Assembly (NCBI RefSeq): GCF_019649055.1
Contig: NW_026570230.1
Coordinates: 1,116,001-1,180,000, forward strand
From: Paramacrobiotus metropolitanus
Taxonomy: Eukaryota; Tardigrada; Eutardigrada; Parachela; Macrobiotidae
Length of the DNA stretch: 64,000 nucleotides
Reading direction: 5' to 3'
Shown here: piece by piece, positions 55,537 to 64,000 of the stretch
How the letters are laid out: the number at the start of each line of letters is the position of its first letter
Position numbering within the stretch: the stretch's first letter is position 1
Made by a program: the position numbers and the translations under genes
Notes under the pieces: generated by a model
Seen by the model: the letters and a program-made list of their open reading frames with translations, nothing else
Databases searched by the model: none
Told to the model about the DNA's origin: nothing

Positions 55537-55544
55537 TATAAAAA
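55537..55544 (+). promoter_or_regulatory. TATA box of lectin-like copy 3
   Basis: TATAAAAA, 105 nt before the ATG. Unlike the other four copies no GACATTGCG box lies 46 nt upstream. Confidence 0.6.
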
Positions 55545-55641
55545 GCCTGCCCAAAAAATATCTACCATTAAAACTGAATTCGATTTTTAACGGATCATAA
55601 CAGATTTCCCTTAGCCTTTGTTGGGTTCACTTTGTTAAAAA

Positions 55642-56269
55642 ATGCTGCGAAAGGTGCTTATGCTGACCGTCACGGTAAGAAATCAGAAACGCTAATCATT
55701 TCAGTTTAGCAGTATTCCGTTCGTTGCACAATGTATAAAATACGTTACATATAACTATTTGTAGTAACTGTGTTTTATACCGTGTCACGCGATGATCGAA
55801 GTTAGTAGTTACTGTGGTAGTTCTGCTTGCGCATAAACAGTATAATATTATAAAAAATACGTTTCTGCCATTTTAGATTGCTTTGGTGGTGGCTGAACGT
55901 CCCGACGAGACGCCCAGCTCGCCGAAAGTGACGATCAACGATCACGACACCAGCGATGCCGGCGATTCCACAATTACCGGGGCCCGCGTGGCGCTGATTC
56001 CGGACGGAGAGTTTGTGACCGTTAAGTGCCAAAAGGGCAAATCGGTAGCTGTGCATGGCGCATGGTACGTGCTGTTGAATGAAGATGGAGCCACAGAAAC
56101 CGATAACTGCAAGCACTCGGACGTCGACAACAAGATCGGACTGTGTTTAAAGACCAAACCAAATCAGCCGGGATTCTGTAAACTCCAAGCTCGGGATCCT
56201 TCGACTGATCCGGCATGCCAGAAACGCGGGCTGCAGATTGTCTACAGCTGTGAACTGATAGAATCATAA
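55642..56269 (+). CDS. Secreted SUEL/Gal_Lectin-like domain protein, copy 3 (141 aa, no tail exon)
   Basis: Exons 55642-55674 (33 nt, MLRKVLMLTVT) and 55877-56269. After the signal (IALVVAE) follow RPDETPSSPKV, then ARVALIPDGEFVTVKCQKG, HGAWYVLLN, CKHSDVDNK, CKLQARDPSTDPAC, LQIVYSC. Here the codon after YSC reads GAA rather than TAY plus a splice donor, and the protein stops within five residues (ELIES). Sequence homologous to the tail exon of copy 2 (GGCACAAGTCCCAAGAGGGA) lies only about 60 nt downstream, without an intron. The second intron and tail were therefore lost together. It also has the most diverged promoter. Confidence 0.75.
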
Positions 56270-57715
56270 TAATATCTATATGATGGTACGCTCGCGTTTT
56301 CATGGTGGAACCTAGCTAGAGTAGCACAAGTCCCAAGAGGGATGACACTGAACGCCCGTACACTGAACTTGAAGAGGACAAAGTAACAACATTGTGAATA
56401 TCTTTTGAAGTGAAATCGGTTTATTCCTGTTTCTTTTCTACTGCAAAAACTTTGCATTTATTGCATTTCTGCGTGTCATTCGTCTTGTAACTGTGTACGT
56501 GAAGCTGATACCGAAACAATACGCTACCATGGCAAAATAAATCTGAGATTTTATGCCATGGCTATATGACCGTACTTGTACTGATTTGCTAAAATACGAG
56601 TACAGATACATAGTATATAATAATTATTACAAGGCATGGCCAAGTTAACCAATCATCAAACGAGACAGTCATAGCCAAATCATTCTTAAATGTTACTGTT
56701 AAAATTAATCAATGATGCTCAACAGCAATAGTCGTATTTTTCAGTTTAAAAGTTGAAACATCAAATAAATGTTATCGTTTATGTTAGCTGCATGAAAAAC
56801 TAAAAAACATTTGATTTGTCAATAATTCCAGATATGGCACCTGCTGGTGACGCAGACCAAGCTCCTTTAGTACGAGTAACTACGCTGTGCGCCCGAATTT
56901 GAAGAGAAACCACTACAAGACGTACCCGTAATATTTCACATACTTCAGAAGTATATGATAATTATGACTATTAACCAAGTAACTGACCAATGTAAGGCCA
57001 TTAGTTTGAAATCTTCGTAAGGCTTGCATGAAGTCATGCAGCTGAGTATCTGTAATTCCTAAACATGGTGATTTCTGAAAATGTTTTTTTTGCTACTGCG
57101 TACATTTTGATACCTGAATTTACTGTATTAAACTGAAGGTACATACTCGTGCTAACTACAAACCCCGAAAGAAAACAGTTCACGTTTTTAAAAAAGTGCG
57201 GTAAATAATGCTTACCGTGCTGCCATCTTAAATTAACGCTTTCGAACCAACGCACGCGTTGAAAATATTACGAATGGAGTTTTAAAAGCTCTTCGGGATC
57301 AAATGTTCTGGTATACCGGAACATATTAATTTAACATGAAGGCAATCTTTTTTTTTCCAGATTTCTAGTTTAAAGTTAAGGGCACAGGAAAAAACGAAGC
57401 AATAAGCAGTACAAATATCAAGTAAACCGTTATAGCGGCAACGGGCAAACAAAAAGTTCGCGATAGACATTAATTCCTGTTCTAGCTAACAACTAGCACT
57501 ACAATCACTGTCGGTTGAGATTTCCTACATCCGTAATGATTCGGCGTAATAGCCAACTGTTAAGCTCGTACGCAAAATGAGTGATTTGAGTTCATCTGCT
57601 TAGTGCATCAAAAACCGGTGATAAATGCATAATTTTGAATTATGCGATTATTGAACGGCACGTGTACATACCGCTGGCATTATGCAACCAAAACAATTTC
57701 GTTGCCTGAACTTTT
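56270..57715. other. Array spacer between copies 3 and 4
   Basis: Begins with the relict tail-exon homology (56310-56400). No further exon recognised. Confidence 0.4.
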
Positions 57716-57767
57716 GACATTGCGATGTTTCCCAAGGTTCAAACGCCCTTTGATGTTGGTATATAAA
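57716..57767 (+). promoter_or_regulatory. Promoter of lectin-like copy 4: GACATTGCG box + TATA
   Basis: GACATTGCG at 57716-57724 and TATAAA at 57762-57767, spacing 46 nt; the ATG is 85 nt after the TATA start. Confidence 0.7.
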
Positions 57768-57846
57768 CATGATCATTACCTTCCGGTTTACCTTTTTAAC
57801 TGAAATCTCTAGCTGGAACTTCCCTTAATTTTTTTTCCACAAAACC

Positions 57847-59270
57847 ATGCTAGCAAAAACTCTTAATTTTTCCCTAGCGGTAAGACAAAATTAATATTAT
57901 TCTCGAATTCTACTGGCTGTTTGAGCTTTACCACAATATTATTTCGACGACGATTTACTTATAGTTACAGTAACTTCGAAAATCACCGAATGACTTTTTG
58001 GGCTATGCCATTCAATTGCGCTTCTTTGTTACCGCTACTTTATTAACCTGGGCATTTTGTAATAATAGAATATCTTTTTTATAGTTGCTAACATTAGCAG
58101 CATTCGTATGTGCGAAGTTATACTGATCACTGTTAGCGGTAAGAAATTCAAAACGCTAAATGCAAATGTATGCTCTAATTTCACTTTATTTTGCCAATGT
58201 TCCGTTAATCAAAAAATCACATAATTCATTACATATGGTACCAATTTTTATAAGTTCAGATTTTATAGTGCTAAATACCGTTACTTCGGTAATGCTGGTT
58301 ACGCAAAACGGCTGGCATACACGCTGTATAACAAATATATTGCTGCCATATTTTTAGGTAATTCTGGTGATAGCTGAGCTTCCAAACGAGGAGCCCAGTT
58401 CATCGGCTGTCATTCTCAGCAATCGTCAAACCGGCCACCCCTTAGTTGGCGTGGCCCGCGTAGCGCTGATTCCCTACGGGGAGTTTTTGACCGTTAAGTG
58501 CAAACCGAACCTATCGGTGGCTGTGCACGGTGCATGGTACGTCATGATGAACATCTTTGGAGCCGTGGAAACCGACAAATGCAAGCACTCGGACATCCCC
58601 AAAAAGGACAAACTGTGTCCACTGTCCCAACCAAATAAGCCGGGATTCTGTAGATTAGACTCTCGGGATCCGTCTACTAATCCTGTGTGCCAGAAGCGCG
58701 GGGTGCAAATCGTTTACAGCTGCTATAATCGTACGTTAACCACACTAATATACTAAAATAGTGGATCAATAGATACATGGCACAAAGCGTTATGATACTT
58801 TAGTCAAAAGAGACCTTAGTCAAATTATTCGTGAATTTTACTGAATTTTACTGGTAAAAGCTATCAATGATGCCAGTATTAGTTTTACGAGCTCGAGTAC
58901 AATATTACAGCTTGTACGAATATTGTTAGAGCATATGAGTTGTAATGATCAGTGATGCTAGTATTACTTAGTTGTTGTGGCGAATATTATATATATTATT
59001 TAAGTTCAAAAGTGAAACGAGGGTGAACTGATAACGTTTCATATCCCTGCATACAAGGAAAATATTAAATTTAAGTGTTCATTTAAATTTTAATTGCCCA
59101 TGCAGGGCAAAAAACCTTCCCTTTTGTACGACGCTGTTTACATAAGGTTTTACAATCTGTGTTAATTAAGCAGATTAAAAAATTAATATGATATTTTGTA
59201 AATTACAGATTTGTTACGTGACCAGGCTGACGCCTCCAAAATATCAGTGGAGTGGCACAAGGGGCTTTAA
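57847..59270 (+). CDS. Secreted SUEL/Gal_Lectin-like domain protein, copy 4 (155 aa)
   Basis: Exons 57847-57879 (33 nt, MLAKTLNFSLA), 58358-58730 and 59209-59270, phases fit. The signal peptide ends near VILVIAE. The domain has six Cys: LTVKC, ETDKC, DKLC, PGFC, PVC, VYSC. The WY motif (HGAWYVMM) and RDPSTNPVCQKRGVQIVYSC are conserved with the sisters. The tail LLRDQADASKISVEWHKGL shares LR...EWHK with copy 2, so the tail is a conserved part and not random read-through. Closest in sequence to copy 2. Extracellular role inferred; carbohydrate specificity unknown. Confidence 0.77.
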
Positions 59271-60206
59271 TGACGACGCTGCACACCCGAACTGGATCAG
59301 GAAACCAGTTACCAGTGTACAGTCTGTACAACTGACCAGCGATGTGAGACAACTTGAAATCTTCGTAGTGCTTGGATGGAAATCATGGAGCCATGGAAGA
59401 TTTTCCAAATCATTCTTATTATTTCTGTTGCTTTGTCTACTGCATCAGCTTTGCGTATGTTGTTCACCTTGTACATATGCAGCTCAGACGGAAACAGTGC
59501 ACTGTCTTACCTTACCGGAAATGCTGTAAAATCTAAAACTGATGATCTTGCCGTTCTGCTGTCTTAAATTACTCGTCTTCGAATAACGCACGCGCTGAAG
59601 ATCACACAGATGGTGTCGTTAAAATATCGTCGGGATCAAACGTTCTGGTATACAGCAGCCTGCATGCGGTAATAAACCCGGTAAGGTGCTACAAAGCATA
59701 CACATTTCATATAGATTTCATTCACAATGCATGCTGGGCATGGTTAGTTGTTATTAAAGCAATTACTGTTACCGTACATGTAGTGGACAATGCATAAATA
59801 CGAATCCTGCCCATGGGAATTGGGATAGAATTTCGTAACAGTCTAAAAGCTGGCATTTACATTTTGAAATTAAGGGGAAGAAGATCAGCGTACCCAGAAG
59901 GTGTCAAATAAGTTATAGCGGCGATGCTATTGTGCGCGATTAGCAGCTTTTGTTACAGTTCATAATCAGCACTACTTCTACTCCTTATTGCTGACTGGAA
60001 GAGGTTTCTACATCCGTTGAATTCGGTAAAAGTGTCAGTTGTTAGCCTCCATAATGAGTGACGTGGGGTCGTATGTCAAATGTATCAAAAACAGGTGATA
60101 AACACATAATTTTACATTATCCTACCGATGGACGACAAGTACATGTACAGTATGTATACCTCCCGCTGGCCGCTGGCAATTGCTAAAGTCTGTTGTCTGA
60201 ACTCTC
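59271..60206. other. Array spacer between copies 4 and 5
   Basis: No exon recognised. Open frames around 59376-59567 overlap the tail homology region and have no support. Confidence 0.4.
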
Positions 60207-60259
60207 GACATTGCGTGGCATCTCCAGGTGCCAAAGCCGTCTGATAGAGGTATATAAAA
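60207..60259 (+). promoter_or_regulatory. Promoter of lectin-like copy 5: GACATTGCG box + TATA
   Basis: GACATTGCG at 60207-60215 and TATAAAA at 60253-60259, spacing 46 nt; the ATG is 89 nt after the TATA start. CTGGCAATTGC...GTTGTCTGAACTCT lies upstream as in the sisters. Confidence 0.72.
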
Positions 60260-60341
60260 ATGTATCCTTACCTTCTGTTATGCATTTCTGACTACGACAT
60301 TTCCAGCTGGAAATACCCCTGGCTTTTTTGTGCGCAACATC

Positions 60342-61749
60342 ATGCTACCAAAAACTCTCAAGTTCTGCCTGGCGGTAAGGTATAACCGAAGCTGTTCTGC
60401 GATTTTACTTGCTTTTATAATTGTACCACATTTATTTCCGCTGATGAGACATCGTACTCGTACTCTTCATGTGTTTATTTATCGTACTCAGCTTTAAGAT
60501 TATGCCATTTATTGCGTTTCTTTCTAAAGGTTAGTCTATTAACCTGTGTACTTACAATTAATAATAATAATAAAATAACTTTGTCTTTACTACATACCTA
60601 GCTTTAGTACAATCTTTATCTTTACTACTCGTACATTTAATATTGGGGGTATTCTTTTATTGCAGATTACCCTTTCTCTCGTGGTGGCTGAGCCGGACGA
60701 AGAGCTCAGTTCGCCCAACATAACCACTGCCATTTACAAAGATCCTGCAATTGATGGTCCAGCTCACCTGGCGATCATTCCTAACGGGCAACAGCTGACC
60801 ATCAAGTGTAACTTAATCCGGAAGTGGGTTGCCATACACGGCGCATGGTATAATCCCAGGAATGTGGAAACGCCCCAGTGCATGCATATGGACGTTGACG
60901 CACCGGCAACCCTGTGTCCGCCAACATGGCCCACCAAGGCCGGACAGTGTAAGGTCACAGCCAATGACCCTTCTACCGATCCCGACTGTCAGAACCGCCC
61001 GTTGGAGATCGTTTACAGCTGCTACGACTGTAAGTTCATACTGTGTAACAAGCATGCCGACAGAAAGTCTCAGTACCACTTAAGTAAAGGAAATTACTAT
61101 TAAGGGATTTGGCCCGGCACATAGTACCAAATTGGGGTACATACACGGGAAAATTCGCTGTCGCGCGCGCAAACGGTTTTTCCGCCTATGTATACAAATC
61201 TTTTGGCTACAAAATATCATAAAGCAATGCAAAAAAGTGTTTGGGAATGCGCGACAGCGAAAGTTGCCGTGTATGTACCCGAATTTGGTTCTATGTACCG
61301 GGCCAAATACCTTTTTGCAGTACTATAATTATATACCGTATTAGCACTAAAATTACGACAATACCTAGCAGGAGTGCAGGATGGATATCAGTCTCAGTCT
61401 GGTCCAATGTTTTCGCTGCCTTTACGAAATTACGCTTATTTGATTTTTAACAGTATGATAATGCGAACGCTGTACTTTTACCAGACATGATACAGACAGG
61501 CGTGCACATGTAAAAACTTTGCAAAGAATCTTTTTTTTTGTTTTCGGCTGTTTTATCTGCGCAGAAGGCAGTTTCTAATTTTACTTGACGCATGTTATAT
61601 CAGATACCTTTGTTAAACTTTACTTATCTGATACTCGTAACTCTCTGTTTTCAGCATCAAAGACGAAGACTGCAGATCTTGTGCAAGTGTCGTTTTCTGA
61701 CCCGAAAGTAGAGGCAGCAAGACCCCCACCGCAAGTCCCGGCCTTTTAA
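60342..61749 (+). CDS. Secreted SUEL/Gal_Lectin-like domain protein, copy 5 (163 aa, divergent)
   Basis: Exons 60342-60374 (33 nt, MLPKTLKFCLA), 60666-61029 and 61655-61749. After the signal (ITLSLVVAE) the family pattern continues: LTIKC, IHGAWYNP, CMHMDVDAPATLC, AGQCKVTANDPSTDPDC, LEIVYSCYD. This copy is the most SUEL-like (C-K-V-x-A-N-D-P-S). The third exon encodes a different tail, with KTKTADLVQVSF, Pro-rich PPPQVPAF and no EWHK. Its second intron (61030-61654) holds a MITE (61101-61315). Most diverged member, at the array's edge. Confidence 0.77.
61101..61315. mobile_element. MITE-like element, family 1 copy B (about 215 bp) inside intron 2 of lectin-like copy 5
   Basis: Terminal inverted repeats AAGGGATTTGGCCCGGCACATA and the complement of TATGTACCGGGCCAAATACCTT. 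The interior GCGCGCGCAAACGG and TGTATACAAATC match copy A (17056-17400), which has about 130 bp of additional interior sequence. Confidence 0.7.
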
Positions 61750-63151
61750 TGTGACCACAATATCCGCTTGAAATCGAAAGCTACATATTATATCACTGGC
61801 AACATGTGCTTGTACAAGGATATCGGGAACACTTACAGATACATAAGATCCAAACATCTTGATAAAATCAGAATGAATAATTATTTTCCAAGGTGTGCGC
61901 TAAAAATGAACCGAAACAACGCATCGCACTAGTGAAATGTTCCTGTTTGATATAACTGATTTTAAGGCGACTGTACATGTTTGCAGGCATCCTAAGTTTT
62001 CTGCATGAGTGTGTGCCTTAAACATATGCTGAGCATAATTCCTAACGTTACAAATAATAATGTCTTAAACATCCTTTTTATTATTCTGTAGTAGAAAAAA
62101 TAAATACGAACTTGCAAGCGATTATGGTTGTTTATGTAGTTCCATATGTCGGCATATTTTGATATAAATACTTGCATTTTTTGCGTAATCCATTGTACCT
62201 GTAGGCTGTACTGGGTTAATTAAAGACCTTTTCTACCGTACCATGGGTTAAAGACTACATGAGCCATTAAACATCTTATACCGATATGTAAGTGACACTA
62301 TCACAAATTCATGTCTGCATACTAAACAATCCCCAGTTTAGTTTTACATGCGCTGACTTCTATATTTACATTCAAGAGGAATTATCTATAATACTGCGTT
62401 CAAGGTTCACCGCGTTATTGCGTTTACAAACCGTACTTTCTGCAATTAATGCCGATAACAATTACATATCGCCATATGTAATAAATTTGCAAAACTGTAA
62501 CACGCTTTATGAATCTCAAGAGCATGCCAAATGTTAGCATCGAAAAATGTGAACATCTGTACAATATATGTAATATGTATTGCCCCCAGCAGACGACACC
62601 TGGGAACCTGGTCACTAACATTAATTACAACCTGCTGGGCAAACTCGCCATCGTGGCACCACCATGAAAGCATCTTTTCTTTAAAGTAGGCATTTTAAAG
62701 AGTGGTACCAGCAACCTTCGTCGTGGTCCGCAATTTTTTTCGGCTATAAGTTATTTTCTAAAAGTATAATATTAATAATGCTGTACTACCACGGTTTAAA
62801 CTCAGTAGAGTAGGTTTATTAATGTACTCTTTGACAGATTGTTACATTTTGTAGATGTGGTTTAGCTAAACGAAAACCTTTTTGTTTACTGACCGGTGTT
62901 TACTGCGAGTCAATCGGTATTGTGCTGGTCATGGCACACCATTGGGTAGCAAAATCATTCTGCTCTTTGGAATCAGAAAAATACCGTAATAGACTGATGT
63001 GCCAAAGAATAAATGCGTCATAACCAACATGCTCCATAATTACCGTATTTTCACCTTAATTAAGTTCGTCCAAAACATAGGGTAGTCGATAACATTAACC
63101 AATGCCAAAGTTTAAGTCAATCACTGGTAGACCGAAATACTATACTCATAC
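61750..63151. other. 3' flank of the array, no gene confirmed
   Basis: AT-rich. A possible short terminal exon (about 62588-62667, plus) ends in TGA but has no partner exon I can identify. Confidence 0.35.
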
Positions 63152-63178
63152 TGGCATAGGTCAATTGCTCTGTGGTAA

Positions 63179-63409
63179 GGGGGCATCCATAAATTACGTA
63201 CGCAGAAAACCACGATTTTTTCACCCCTCCCTCCCCCTTCGTAGCGGTCCGTCACATTTGCTTGACCCCTCCCCCCTGGTTCGTTCAATCGTAATATATG
63301 GAGCTGACCACCCCCTCCCCCCTGGGTTCGTCGAGGCCGTCACAGCTTGTCACGCTTTTTGGACCCCTCCCTCCCTGGTTCGCTGCGTACGTAATTTATG
63401 GATCCCCCC
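63179..63409. mobile_element. Nested MITE, GGGGGCATCCATAAATTACGTA type (about 230 bp)
   Basis: Terminal inverted repeats GGGGGCATCCATAAATTACG and its complement at 63390-63409. The interior has the CCCCTCC-rich blocks (GACCCCTCCCCCCTGGTTCG) that I know from a MITE family seen in many invertebrate genomes. It sits just inside the left TIR of the 750-bp element. Confidence 0.75.
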
Positions 63410-63533
63410 TAAGCATTACGCGACGCGCAAGCGGCAGTCGGGTAAAAAAACATGACGTCAGGGCGCGTAAGCAGGTAAACGATTTGATTGGTAAACCAGA
63501 ATTCTGGGATGGGTTTTCAGCTTACCTGTCCGC

Positions 63534-63571
63534 GTAACCGTTGCGCTTCGACGTCGAAGCGCAACCGTTAC
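63534..63571. repeat. 38-bp near-perfect palindrome
   Basis: The inner 26 bp (63540-63565, centred on TTCGACGTCGAA) are perfectly self-complementary. The outer GTAAC/GTTAC arms extend it with one C-C mismatch. Confidence 0.85.
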
Positions 63572-63901
63572 CCAGACTACGAGTAACTCGTAACTCTCCT
63601 CCTGCCCAGATCAACAAAATTTTTGTTTTTTTGAACCAAAAGCGCATCCAGCGACCCAGATTCACACTTCTAAACTCAGAATCAACTTTTTTGACGTTTT
63701 ACCGCATTAAAGCATCAAAAACAGATTTTTCAGCTCCACTTCAGTTTTTCCGTTGTTCAATTTCTTTCTTGGCACGGAAGCGTACTCGCCTTACGATTGG
63801 ATGATATTTTTTTCGCTGAGTCATGGACGGATTTTTACCCGTTTCTCCGTTACCGGTTACCCGACGCGCATCGGTTACCCAAATGCAATTGACCTATACC
63901 A

Positions 63902-64000
63902 CTATACTCATAGACCAGCTCATACACAGCTCATACGCCGTTGAACAGTCTGTTTTCTACAGAACCTTGTGCGTGAGGATTATCCCAGGAAGTCTCCAAA
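63902..64000. other. Window end, nothing recognised
   Basis: Short flank to the right of the TIR element. Confidence 0.3.

Larger units (their letters stand above)
63152..63901. mobile_element. TIR element (about 750 bp) carrying a nested MITE and subterminal repeats
   Basis: TGGCATAGGTCAATTGC at 63152-63168 is the inverted match (one mismatch) of 63885-63901. Interior subterminal words such as GGGTAACC and GCGCGTCGGGTAA appear near both ends. There is no coding capacity, so it is probably a non-autonomous DNA transposon. Confidence 0.55.

Noticed and set aside
62588-62667. Possible terminal exon QTTPGNLVTNINYN... on the plus strand
   Set aside because: The acceptor is plausible, but no upstream partner exon could be identified.
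1-64000. CRISPR arrays, bacterial operons or rRNA genes
   Set aside because: None present; the sequence is eukaryotic with spliced genes.

Overview
The window is eukaryotic nuclear DNA from an invertebrate animal. Genes have short GT-AG introns, phases that join cleanly, TATA boxes and metazoan protein families. A compact-genome ecdysozoan (a tardigrade would fit) is my guess, but nothing here is diagnostic. Exons were joined by hand from splice signals, phase and family resemblance.

Left part (1-19,590): a seven-exon retinol-dehydrogenase-type SDR (1918-4498, minus), an 18-exon neprilysin-like M13 peptidase (5277-9837, minus) and a two-exon precursor of a small secreted cysteine-containing peptide (13121-14830, minus). 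Then come several kb without recognisable genes but with a MITE and a dyad cluster.

Right part (19,590-61,750): a tandem family of five small secreted proteins resembling SUEL/galactose-binding lectin domains, all on the plus strand (starts 22373, 51725, 55642, 57847, 60342). Each has an exon 1 of exactly 33 nt encoding the signal peptide start and a TATA promoter. Four share a GACATTGCG box whose start lies exactly 46 nt upstream of the TATA start. The array grew by duplication of multi-kb units. Promoter-like remnants without genes follow copies 1 and 2.

Copies 1 and 2 are separated by a 24-kb LTR retroelement (25278-49273, coding mainly on the minus strand). Its 575-bp LTRs look identical and are flanked by ATAG duplications. 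A paralogous uninterrupted site lies near 54045. It carries a coiled-coil Gag, protease, reverse transcriptase/RNase H and a DD35E integrase of Ty3/gypsy type. About 11 kb more lies between pol and the 3' LTR. That cargo holds unrecognised proteins on both strands and eight tandem tRNA-like units with Pol III A and B boxes plus T-tract trailers. Pol also carries extra integrase-type zinc modules. Several element reading frames change abruptly although the LTRs look new and the host genes in the window read cleanly.

The right end (63152-63901) is a small TIR element with a second MITE nested in it and a long palindrome.
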